In this document: positions 30,601 to 41,311 of the stretch, one piece after another
Layout of the letters: every line of letters begins with the position of its first letter
How positions within the stretch are numbered: the stretch's first letter is position 1
From: Amborella trichopoda
Lineage: Eukaryota; Streptophyta; Magnoliopsida; Amborellales; Amborellaceae
Length of the DNA stretch: 64,000 nt
Assembly: GCF_000471905.2 (NCBI RefSeq)
Contig: NW_006499705.1
Coordinates: forward strand, 1,532,403 to 1,596,402
Reading direction: 5' to 3'
Translations under genes and position numbers: made by a program
The notes under the pieces: generated by a model
Told to the model about the DNA's origin: nothing
The model's input: the letters and a program-made list of their open reading frames with translations, nothing else
The model's database searches: none

Positions 30601-30942
30601 GGGAAAATTGTCTCATGCGGGGCTGGACCGTATTACTACATATGCAGTCCAGCTGGACCGTATTACTACATATGCAGTCCAAAATATGTAAAGCATCCAT
30701 CTTAAAGATGAATGCAAGTAGGTGTTCCATCTAAAAATAATGGAAACTAACTGTCCAAATGTTTTCTTACTAAAATTATTATTTATAGTTTTTAAAATTT
30801 ACTTATTTTTTAATAATCACGATCTCCATGTTAGAGATTACATGTCCTTAAAAATTCAGTAAAAAAAATCTATTTCAAAATAGATTTATTAATAGGCCTG
30901 CATTTCTACATACGCAGGCTTGGCCGCATAGAAACCGGGTTC
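30601..30942 (+). mobile_element. MITE family B (Mutator-like), copy 3
   Basis: From GGGAAAATTGTCTCATGCGG to GCATAGAAACCGGGTTC. The flanks are ATGTCCTTA (30592-30600) and ATGTCTTA (from 30943), a 9-bp duplication with one base lost. An internal 30-bp duplication (30621-30680, TGGACCGTATTACTACATAT twice) explains its extra length. Confidence 0.7.
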
Positions 30943-31152
30943 ATGTCTTACTTTGTTTATAAGAGAGCATAGTCCTCACATGACGAGAGAGAAATAAGTT
31001 ATGCATCAAGCTGGGTCCAAGCCTTCTTGTCTCTACTGTCCTACAAGTACAACAACCTAAGACCATGTTCTTCCTTCCCACTGGACCACCTTTTTACCCA
31101 AACTTGTCATATATCCTATGTTTGAGTGTTGACATTTCAATAAATTTCTAGA

Positions 31153-31553
31153 AGTGCAGTTTGTATAGAGCCTAGGCTCTAAATAATCAAATTAGAGCCT
31201 ACGTTCAAATAGTGTCGAGAAATGTGGTTGAATACTAGAAACCTTTGTGATAGCCTTAAAGTATATTTTCATCTTTATTTATAAAATTTAAAGCTTAAAA
31301 AATAGTGTAGATCGACTGAACTATGAAAACTTGAAATTCTTGAAAATTGACGGTCAAAACTGCGTTACAAAATACACTATTTCCAAAGCTTGAAATCCAT
31401 TTTTTCTTATGTCCATACATCTTGATGTTGAGATGATCAATTTCAGGATATTTAAGCATCAAAACAACCTCTTCTAATGAAATTTTTGAGGTGGGGTCTA
31501 ATTTGATTGTTTAGAGCATCGGCTCTATATAAACTTTTTCCTTTAATCATTCA
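31153..31553 (+). mobile_element. MITE family A, full-length copy
   Basis: GTGCAGTTTGTATAGAGCC with CTAGGCTCTAAATAATCAAA at the left, and TTGATTGTTTAGAGC with GGCTCTATATAAACTTTTTCC at the right, give inverted ends of about 40 bp. The body matches the other copies. Confidence 0.8.
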
Positions 31554-31763
31554 CTAACAAAGTTTTCTCCGCGGAGTTAGTTTTCTGTACCAGTGTTTGA
31601 TTGCTAGGTCCCAGTTCAAGTACTCGAGCTCACCAGGGTGGTGAACCTGAGTTTCCCGAGTTGTGTGTCCCACTAGGCGATATTAAAAATATTAAAATAA
31701 AATAAAAACTCTCAAATTCATCATCTTGAGAACGTTTGGTGGGATCAGCACTGGTAAAGGAAA

Positions 31764-33703
31764 ATGGATTGGCAGAAGGCGGTGAAGCTCAAGAATGATG
31801 GTTTAGGTGAGTTTGATTGTAGTTTTATTGCAGGGATTAGGAGTACAAAGGTGACAATTGATTATTAGGTGGTAGAAAAAAGTCTTGCCTATAGGAAACT
31901 CTTTGTCACAGGGTCGTTTTCCCCTCCTCTCAAAGATTATTTTGGTCTTTCGAAGTGGGCCCAAAGAGGATGGAATTGGTCGTATCTCCCTGACATTAAG
32001 ATTATTTGTGAGAATAAAATAGTCTTTAAGCTCAGGTTAGCAGAAGATGTATGGAAGGCACTTTCGAATAGATTTTGCAGGGTGCGTGGGAGTCTACTGG
32101 CATTGGAATCTTGAAAACCCTCAGATCATGCATCGTTGGTTCAGAAGAAGCCTATCTGGATTAAACTTTTGGGATTGCCTATTCATGTATGGAATCTTAA
32201 TGTTGTCAAGCATGTGGTCAATTGTTTTGGAGATTATTATGACTTGGATTGGGATTCCTTCCTTAGCCCAATTTGCAATTTTGTGCGGGTGAGAATTTGG
32301 GAAACATTGTGTGTGGAAATTCCTCAGAAAGTCTGTTTCAAGGTAGTAGATGATTATTTTTCAATTGTGATCTCACAAGACGATGGTAAGCCCATAGGGA
32401 TGAAGAATTCAGCTTCCCTTGCTGTGAATGAATTAGTAGCGGAAAAGGTTGCCGATTTCGGTGATCAGAGAGATCGAAAAATGCTGATCCGTCAACGCAA
32501 GAGGAATTTCGGGTGTTCCAAAATTCAAAATTCAAATAAGAGGAAGTTACCGAAAATTGTTCAAAGGTGGATCCCTATTGGTAGGTTCCCAGATTCCACG
32601 GCAGGTTTTTCGATGGAAAATAGGACGGTTACATACGACTGCTTTCTGGTATCTTTAAAGAATCCCCCGGTGAAGGATTATGACTCTCTCTATGGTACGG
32701 CGGCCCCACCATCGAAAGACACAAGCATCATTCATTTTTTCTATGAGAAGTCAGTGGAGTCAAATATCGATATAGATGGGAGGAGGGTTGTCACAGAATT
32801 TTCAGGCTTTTCGAATAAATCTTACCTTTTCAAGGAAGCAAAGGATAGATGGTTGATCTCAAGTCTATGAAAAGAGATAGAAGATAAAAAAAGGTTTTTG
32901 AGTGTTGTAGAAGTGTTGGTATCCTGGTTTGTTTGACGTCTCAAAGGTTTGTGAAGTGGTTACATCGAAGGAACTATTCGTGGCTTGTGTTATTCAGCCT
33001 TTGCTCGCTGAAGATGCATCCCCTACCCTATCGTGCATCCATCACTAAGAATGCAAAGAAAACCAGGGTGAGATTTGATCCTTTGCTGATTGAACCCATG
33101 GATGTTATTCTGGTGGAAGACGAAGAGGTACGAGAGGTTGAGGTGCTGGAAGATACGACTTATCCTCAAAACAACGATATGGCCTTGACGGTTATGGAGG
33201 CTTCGCCATTGCAAATCGTGCCGCAAGAGGAGTATGGGCATCCTTCACAGGGACCTCCGGATGGGTTGAGGTTGTTGCAAGAAAATGTTTCAAGGTTTTC
33301 GCATGTACTTCAGAATGGTTTGATTGTGGAGGATGGCTCGGTAATCGCAAAACTACTGGATGTTATGGGTCTCAATGAAGTTTCGTTACAAGTGGTGCTT
33401 GAGGAGATTAAGGCCAGCAGGAAAAAGAGGAGAGAAAATGGTGAGGTAGCGGCTATGGAAGGAAAATCCAAATTAATGGAGATGAAAGTGCAGAACGTAA
33501 AGACCTCGGCTAGGAAGTCTGATGCATATAAGAATACGAAAAAGGTTGAAGTGGGAATGAGATCTTTTGTTCGATTGGAGGCAAAAGGAGTAACGGGTAG
33601 CACTTTTCATGAGTCGGAACTAGTGGAGATTGATTCTGCTATTTCGAGCGATTTTACTAAAGAGGATGATGAGCTGAATGAGTCCCTGATGTTGGAGGAG
33701 TAG
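31764..33703 (+). pseudogene. LINE C ORF1 (DUF4283-type nucleic-acid-binding protein), broken
   Basis: Starts MDWQKAVKLKNDGLGEF, with an in-frame TAG at 31866, a frameshift near 32115 and a stop at 32868. The central part (GWNWSYLPDIKIICENKIVF, then KPIWIKLLGLPIHVWNLNVV) is the DUF4283 region of plant LINE ORF1 proteins. The last open part (32933-33703) is charged and poorly conserved. A zinc knuckle was not identified. ORF1 proteins bind element RNA; this one cannot be made intact. Confidence 0.75.
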
Positions 33704-33759
33704 TTTTTTGGTGTAGGCTATAGTGGACCAGGTGCCTCTTCTTCTAACCCCCTTGATTA

Positions 33760-36700
33760 ATGAACTGTTTATCTTGGAATGTTAAGGGTCTAGGTGACCT
33801 ACGCATGAAAAGAGATGTTTTATTTATGGTATCTAAGTTTATACATGTTCTTTTACTTTTACAAGAAACTAAATTGCCTAGGCCCACTGTGTCGGGGGCC
33901 AGAGAAATTTGGGGTCCAGGTGCAGTCGCTTTTTGTGGGAATGATGCAATGGGTGCATCAAGGGGTATATGGGTTTTGTGGGACTCTTTGGTTCTAAAGA
34001 ATTTTGAAGTTATTATTAGAAGTAATTGTGTATTTCTGGGCTTTCATGGTCCTAGACCAAGTTTCTCATGGGGGATTTTGAATGTTTATGGACCGAATGA
34101 CTCTATTTTGAAAGAAGGTTTTATTGATGAACTAGAATCTATTATTCATTCATTTAATTTTCCTCTGTTGAGTGGGGGTGATTTTAAATTAATACGATGG
34201 TCGGATGAATGTCTTGCAACCACTCCGATTAATTCTTTAATGAAACTTTTAAATGCTTTCATCGAGAGAAACTCACTAATAGATCTTCCAATTATTGGAT
34301 CAAAGTTACATGGTCTAATAATAGTTTGATCAGGCCAGTGATATCAAAGCTAAATCGTTTTCTTGTTTCTATGGAGTGGTTAGAAGAATTTCCTTTAACA
34401 GTGGTTAAAACAGTGCCAAGACTTAGTTCAGACCACCAACCCATATTTTTAAGTACTAGTGTTGTGCATGGGTGCTCAAAACCTTTTCGCTTGAATTTGG
34501 AGTGGTTGGAAATAGATGGGGTTTCTGACCTCATTAAAACAGCATGGATCAACTATGTGGTTGAAGGTATAGTCGATTTCCAAATGCATAAGAAACTACT
34601 TAACATAAAACACAAACTGATAGATTGGAAGAAAAAAAACAATTTTGATATTAAAAGGAAAATGGAGGAGATTTTACACGATATTGAAGTTTTGGATCAG
34701 GATATTCACGAAAAAAGCACTGTTACATAGGAGTTCTTATTGCAAAGAAGTGTGAAACTCAAAGAGCTTCATGATATGAGGAGAGCTGAGGAAATTTATT
34801 GGAAGCAACGATCTAGATCTAAATGGCTCAAGGGGGGTGATCTCAACACCAAATACTTTCATGCCATTGCTAATGCCAGAAGAAGGAGCAATAACATTTT
34901 CGGCTTGAATTTTCCAGGGATTGATGTTGAGAATGATCAGGCTATGAAACTGGTTATGATAGGCTATTTTAAAAAGTTGTTTACAAAGGAAGAGAAATTT
35001 ACTCCAAAGATTGACATAATTCCTTTTAAGGTGCTACCCCTAAATTTGCAAAACCAGGTGGAGAAACAAGTCACTACGGAAGAAGTTAAAAAAGCAATGT
35101 TTGCGTTACTAGGGAATAAAGTGCTAGGGCCGGATGGTTTTCCCTTGGCTTTCTTTCAGAAATTTTGGGAGTTACTTAAAGGGGAAATTTTTGGGATTGT
35201 GAGGCTTTATAGTAATGGGGCATTTGTTTCGTAGTGTGAACTCTACCTTCTTGGCTTTGATCCCGAAAAGAGCAGTCATTGCTGAAATTGCAGATGTTAG
35301 ACCAGTCAGTTTACTTACCAACCTATATAAAATCATTGCTAAAGTGCTAGCTGAAAGGCTGAAGGCAGTATTGCCTCTCTTGATTTCTAGTTCACAATTG
35401 GCATTTATTAAAAACTAACAAATGATAGATAATGTGTTGCTTGCACATGAGTATATTCACTCTAGAGTAGTGGAGGAAAAGACAGGAGTTTTGATAAAAC
35501 TAGATATGGAGAAGGCATATGATAAAGTGGAATGAGAATGGTGCTATTAGAAATTATGAAGATGATGAGTTTTGGAATAAGACGGCTAAGATGGATCTGG
35601 GGATGTCTTTTTTCTGCTCACTTCTCGATTCTTTTCAAATGTAACCCCATTGGTTTCTTCCAAGCTTCAAGGGGTTTACGCCAATGTGATCCATTGTCCC
35701 CATTTTTATTTGCTATTTATGCTGAGTGTTTTAGTTTGATGCTGACTAATGTGGAAAATGATGGACTTTTTTCGGGGTTTAAGATTGCAAGCTCCTCAAT
35801 AATTATTTCTCACTTGCAATAGACGACACCCTAATTTTTTGTGATGCAAATATCCCGCAAGTTAAATGTATTGCAAGATTCCTTGAATGTTGTGAGGTAA
35901 CTATGGCCTTTAAAGTGAATTTTGACAAATCTTCTATGATTGGTATTAATTGTGATCATTCTTTTGTGGAAGTTCTAGCTAATGCTATGGGATGTAAAGT
36001 GGGTTCTTTTCATGCGACTTATCTTGGTATACTTATCTCAGATTCACGACTATCCATTTCAGTTTGGGACAGGATTTTGGAAAAAGTACAATTGAAACTC
36101 GATTCATGGAAACCTAAATACTTGTCATTAGGGGAAAGGGTAACTCTATTGCGTGCTTGCTTGGCAAATTTACCGGTGTACCAAATGTCGTTAAATCATA
36201 TCTCAAATTCAGTTGCAAAGAAGATTGAAAAAATGATGAGGGATTTTCTTTGGGGTTCATATGGAGAGAATAGGAAATATCATTTGGTTAGATGAGATAG
36301 AATTTTTACACCAAAGAAATAAGGGGGCTTAGGGATCACGAAAATTAGGACTTTTAATCAAGCATTATTATGTAAATAGTGGTGGCGCATTATACATCTT
36401 AAGGAATAGTTGTGGTATCAGGTCTTACTTGCAAAATATGGCTTAGATAAGTCACTTTTGTGGCTTGGTGGTGGAAGGTGTAAGAAGCTTTCACCTTTGT
36501 GGAAAAACATGTTAAGTTGTAGACCGATGATATCAGGGTATTTTCGGTGGATTGTTGGTAGTGAAAATATGGTATCCTATTGACATCATAAATGGTTGGG
36601 TGAGTATACACTAAAGGCAAGGTTCCTTATTCTATTTAAACTGGTGCCAAGGCCTAATTTGCCTGTTAATGAGGCTATAGAGAGAAGGGGTAATAATGTT

Positions 36701-37717
36701 TGCTGGGACATACATTTAACCCATAGCCGTTTGAATATTTCACTTTTGGCGCAATGGCGTCAGTTGATGGAGATACTGCATAAAGTTTATATTTCACAAA
36801 GCGCGGATGATGAACTCATTTGGGAAATTGAAAAGGATGGAGTGTTTTCGGTGAAATCATGTTACAATTTATTCTTTCATTATAGATGGAGATGGTCATG
36901 TACAAATATTGTGGAAATTTGGAAATTGTCGATTCTACATAAAATACAAATCTTTATTTGGCTGGCTGCACAGGACAAAATCCTAACTGTTGACAATCTG
37001 ATTAAAAAGGGGAAGATATTGCTTAAAGTGTGCCTTCTATGCAAGAACGATGGAGAGACTGGACTACATTTACTGATCCAGTATTCATTCACTACGAGAT
37101 TATGGTACTGGCTTTTTGAGATGGTTGGAGTTCAAATGCCACTCCCTCAGAGGATTGATGATTTGGTAACTTCTTTGAAAGCACCTTTTCTTCCTAAGAT
37201 AGGTCGTGTTGTCTGGAAGATTACAGTTGTGACAATTCTTTGGGAGATAAGAAAAGAAATGAATAAGAGAACATTTGAAGGGGTGGTTTACTCTTTTGAT
37301 CGAATTCTTCACATTTGCAAATGGTCCATCTGGTCTTGGTTGTCAGTGAAGAGAGAAGGGTGGGGAATATCCAAGGTGGATGTAATGGCTAATTTACAAA
37401 ATTTGTTTTTCCTCGGCTCTGTAAAATCAAGGCGTAGGAGTATTTGGATTGCTCCATTTCAAGGAAGCCTTAAGCTTATTTTTGACAGAAGCTCTTTGGG
37501 CAATCCGGGGCTAACAGGAATAGGTGGTCTTTTGCGAGATTGCTTTGGTAATGTTATATTCTCATATGTCGGCCCAATTGGTTCTGCAACAGCTAATTTT
37601 ATAAAATTAAGTGCCTTGTTGTGTGGTCTCAAAATTTTCAGCAGTAAGAATACGGGGATTAGTTGTACGATCGAAGGTGATTCTTTGAATGTAATCAAAT
37701 GGTGCAAGAAAGAGTAG
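33760..37717 (+). pseudogene. LINE C ORF2 (endonuclease, RT, RNase H), broken
   Basis: The endonuclease domain starts MNCLSWNVKGLGD with LLLQETKL. The usual GDFN motif is GDFK, and SSDHQPIF survives after a frameshift near 34320. The reverse transcriptase core retains LIPK, RPVSLLTNLYKIIAKVLAERL and KLDMEKAYDKV, followed by an in-frame TGA (near 35533). RQCDPLSPFLF replaces the usual RQGDPLSP, and the catalytic block reads AIDDT in place of (F/Y)ADDT. Then come the thumb (YLGILISDSRLS), zf-RVT (VCLLCKNDGETGLHLL) and RNase H, where DGSS has become DRSS and the catalytic Glu in ANFIELS has become Lys. At least five stops or frameshifts. Inactive. Confidence 0.85.
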
Positions 37718-37922
37718 AGGGTCCCTTGGGAACTTCGAGCTTGTGGCTAGAAGTGATGGATTTGGTTGACAATGTAATGATGTCATTTGCTCATGTTTAC
37801 TAGGAGGCTAACGCTATTGTCAATACCATTTGCTAAAGGGGGAATTTCTATTCATAGCCTTTTAATTTCTGATGATGTAATCTCTTTTCCGTAAATTATA
37901 ATAAAATTATTGATCTTGGTCA

Positions 37923-37960
<38 letters not shown>

Positions 37961-37966
<6 letters not shown>

Positions 37967-38345
37967 AATTAAAATAAATTCAATAAAAAAATAATAATTA
38001 TTTTTCACATTTTTTTATGTTTTTTATCATTTTTGCAAAGAGTGGAAAAGTGTTTTGGTCATGAATAATTATTTTTACTTTTTTACCATATTTTTTGGAT
38101 TATTTCAAAGAGGCACCCGGTCAGGAATGGATTTTTCAAAAATCTATTTTCTTACTACTTTTTTAACATCATTAAATGTGTTTTGCTTAATCTTACTTTA
38201 AACATATATTCCTTATTTTTTGGATTTTTTAAAAAATTTAAACATATTTTGCTGCTACAATACTCAATACTACTCGGGACGAGTACTCAGGTCGGGCATG
38301 GCCCGGTACTCAGCCCGAGTACTGGTTTCGAATACTCCTTGCCAC
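37961..38345 (+). mobile_element. Family D element
   Basis: The body shares TTGGTCATGAATAATTATTTTTA and AAATGTGTTTTGCTTAATCTTAC with 16191-16475 and 23455-24200. It ends in a GC-rich block (CGGGACGAGTACTCAGGTCGG). It lies directly against the (TA)n tail of LINE C. Confidence 0.45.
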
Positions 38346-38582
38346 TGAATCTCTCACCTCACTGAGGATTTGGGTTTTGATCATAGATGATGTATACCCC
38401 TGCAACTGTTTATAGCGTTCAACGGTATTAGTACTACCATGATGGTATGTGATGGTTCAGAAAAAGAAGGTTGAATTGTTATGGTGCAAGTGGTGCCGTC
38501 AGAACAATATCGTGATGGGAATGTATAACAACTCGAGGCGTGGGCGCTGGACCATCACGATTCTTTTCAATAAAAAAAAACA
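38346..38582. other. Intergenic, no gene seen
   Basis: Short mixed-composition sequence between repeats; no open frame or motif supported. Confidence 0.4.
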
Positions 38583-38970
38583 GGTTTATATAAGTTCGAG
38601 GCAAAAACAATCATGTTAGGGTGCACTTCAAAAATTTCATTAGAAGAGGTTGTTTTAATGCTTAAATATTGTCAAATTGATCTTCTCGACATCAAGATAC
38701 GTGGACATGAGGAAAAAATAGATTTCACTTTTTGGATATAGTGCATCTTGTAATGTATTTTTGGTCAGTCAAACTTTAGGATTTTCAAGTTTCTATAGAT
38801 CTGCTTGATCTGCACTATTTTTTAAGCTTGAAATTTTATAGTTAGAAATGAAAATGTATTTTAAGGTTATCACAAATATTTTCAATATTGAAACCTCATT
38901 TCTCGAGACTATTTGAAGGTGCGCTTTATTTTTATTGTTTAGAGCCTAGGCTCTAAACAAACCACACCCT
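38583..38970 (-). mobile_element. MITE family A, reverse orientation
   Basis: Left end GGTTTATATAAG, right end TTTAGAGCCTAGGCTCTAAACAAACCACACC. The body is the reverse complement of the other copies (CATCAAGATACGTGGACATGAG, ATCTGCTTGATCTGCACTATT). Confidence 0.75.
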
Positions 38971-39630
38971 TTAAAAAATTGAGGTATTTCCCACATTTGT
39001 TACATAAAGAGAATATTTCTAATAATTATTCTATTTTTAATATGTTTCTATAAATTTGATTGAGCTCAAATTTTGTGTGTCCATCTTCTCATCATTATGC
39101 ACCTATCAAAGTTTTCTCTCTTGTTATTTTTTATTTTTATAAATTTTGTTATTATATGTCACAAAAATAATTTATCTAAAGAAAATATAATTAAATTGTC
39201 AAACAACCTAAAACATTACTGAGGTCACAACCAACAATTTTAACAACAAAGTGGCTATGTTTAAAAGTCATTTCATTCAACTGCCTCATTAAATTTTTTG
39301 CTAAAAATAACCAAATTATCCTTGTTTTAGATTTATAACCCCTTGAAGAGGAATAGGCATTTTGATAATTTAACCTATATTAGTCACTTGAGCCAAATCA
39401 AATAAATACCCATATTATTCAATTTTTCCGACTCTGAAACCTGGAAACATGTTTTCTATCAGTTAAATTAACAACTATTCTTTTAACAAAATAGTTAATA
39501 GTTAAGAAAGGTACTAAGGTGAAATAATTTTAAAAATAACCATTTATTGATAAATCAGATTATTAACAACTTTCATTTTTTTGAAAATGATTTTCATCAT
39601 TTTATTGTTATTTTTTCTAGGGTGGTAGTA
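38971..39630. other. AT-rich intergenic, no gene seen
   Basis: No open frame or repeat with recognisable ends. Confidence 0.5.
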
Positions 39631-40113
39631 GCAGTGTTATCAAATTTGCTTCACTTCGGCCTAAGAGGCCGAAAGCTTCAGATTTTAGACATAAACTGAA
39701 GCAAATCGAAGGATGGTGCTGCCACTTGGATCAAATTTGAGGTGCTTCGGGCTGCTTCGATCAGATTCGGGTCTACTTCGGGTTTGTTTCAGCCAACAAA
39801 GAAATAGCTATAAAAAAAGTATTTTTTATTTTTTTATTTTTATTATTTGTATATATTATATATATAAATATACAATTTATTTATATTAAATTTTAAAAAC
39901 TCCAAAACGTACTCCGAAGAGAATCGACAACATTGGGGAGTACAGATGCTTACATAGGAGATGGCATATAACAATTTTGGATATGAAATTCAACAGGTCC
40001 ACAATTTAGACCACCATGATGAATTGATAATATAAATAAATTTTAAAATAAAATATCATAATGTTTTTTTGTTAACTTTAATTTAGGAATTCCTTATATT
40101 TTATTCTTTAAAC
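39631..40113. other. Possible hAT-like fragment plus intergenic DNA
   Basis: CAGTGTTATCAAATTTGCTTC (39631) followed by a CTTCGG-rich block (GCTTCGGGCTGCTTCGATC) looks like the start of a CAGTGTT-type non-autonomous element. Its other end was not found. About 39800-40105 is AT-rich. Confidence 0.3.
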
Positions 40114-40244
40114 CAGCGTTTTAAAAAACGCCGAGTCAAACCGGACTCGCCCGGTTCGACTCGGAAATCGTGAAAAGGGGACCGGATCGCCTAAAAAATC
40201 GGAAATCGTCCGGTTCTAGAGAGAACCGGACGATTCTGTACAGT

Positions 40245-40328
40245 GAATCGCCGATTCGTTGTACGGAATCGGGGAGTCCGAACAGTGAATCGCCGATTCG
40301 TTGTAGGGAATCGGCGAGTCCGAACAGT
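40245..40328. repeat. 42-bp tandem repeat next to the gap
   Basis: Two units begin at 40245 and 40287 with GAATCGCCGATTCGTTGTA and end GGGAGTCCGAACAGT or GCGAGTCCGAACAGT. A third partial unit (GAATCGAGGAGTCCG) precedes a 17-T run and the gap. The gap may have hidden more units. Confidence 0.85.
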
Positions 40329-40367
40329 GAATCGAGGAGTCCGTACGGTTTTTTTTTTTTTTTTTTG

Positions 40368-40886
40368 NNNNNNNNNNNNNNNNNNNNNNNNNNNNNNNNN
40401 NNNNNNNNNNNNNNNNNNNNNNNNNNNNNNNNNNNNNNNNNNNNNNNNNNNNNNNNNNNNNNNNNNNNNNNNNNNNNNNNNNNNNNNNNNNNNNNNNNNN
40501 NNNNNNNNNNNNNNNNNNNNNNNNNNNNNNNNNNNNNNNNNNNNNNNNNNNNNNNNNNNNNNNNNNNNNNNNNNNNNNNNNNNNNNNNNNNNNNNNNNNN
40601 NNNNNNNNNNNNNNNNNNNNNNNNNNNNNNNNNNNNNNNNNNNNNNNNNNNNNNNNNNNNNNNNNNNNNNNNNNNNNNNNNNNNNNNNNNNNNNNNNNNN
40701 NNNNNNNNNNNNNNNNNNNNNNNNNNNNNNNNNNNNNNNNNNNNNNNNNNNNNNNNNNNNNNNNNNNNNNNNNNNNNNNNNNNNNNNNNNNNNNNNNNNN
40801 NNNNNNNNNNNNNNNNNNNNNNNNNNNNNNNNNNNNNNNNNNNNNNNNNNNNNNNNNNNNNNNNNNNNNNNNNNNNNNNNNNNNNN
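40368..40886. other. Assembly gap, 519 N
   Basis: Unknown bases. Open frames predicted across it have no meaning. Confidence 0.99.
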
Positions 40887-41311
40887 GTAGGGATGAGCAC
40901 GAAATACTGTAAATTAAATGCTGAATGACGGTTCATACAGGGAAAGAACATATCAATATTCGCATATTCATTCAAAAACATGAAAATTCTTAATGGAGTA
41001 CCTTCATTTTTTATTGAATTCCTAAAAACCAATATTTATAATGAATTTTAATAATTTTTTCGAATTTTTTTTAAGTTTTATTCTGACCGATTCACCCGAT
41101 TTCTGATCCGAATCGTTGATTCGCAGATCCGGATAGATTTTTTGAAAACCCGATCGGGGTCACCGATCCGTTTTTTAAACCATTGCTTTAAAGTTTTCAG
41201 CAATCAATCCCAACAAAATCGTGCCAACTTACTTTAAGTATTTTACTTTGTCTAGCCTTTAAATCGACCCACCTCCTCCACTCCGCCAGAAACTGATACA
41301 GGCACCGAGCC

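Larger units (their letters stand above)
31600..37925 (+). mobile_element. LINE C: near full-length L1-type LINE, inactive
   Basis: A roughly 6.3 kb plus-strand element with a short leader, a broken ORF1 (31764-33703), a broken ORF2 (33760-37717) and a 3' untranslated region ending in a (TA)n tract at 37926-37960. The order DUF4283-like ORF1, endonuclease, reverse transcriptase, zf-RVT, RNase H is the normal plant L1-type arrangement. The 5' limit is approximate and no target duplication was found. Confidence 0.8.
40114..41185. mobile_element. hAT-type non-autonomous element containing the assembly gap
   Basis: The ends are CAGCGTTTTAAAAAACG (left) and CGTTTTTTAAACCATTG (right), imperfect inverted repeats. 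The flanking 8-mers are CTTTAAAC (40106-40113) and CTTTAAAG (41186-41193), matching at 7 of 8, as expected for hAT insertion. The subterminal regions are rich in GATCCGAATCG/CGATTC motifs. The right-hand 250 bp recur at 59280-59533. 519 bases are unknown. Confidence 0.65.

Noticed and set aside
40136-41032. Long open frames through the N gap
   Set aside because: They consist mostly of undetermined bases; the flanking translation is transposon terminal repeat.
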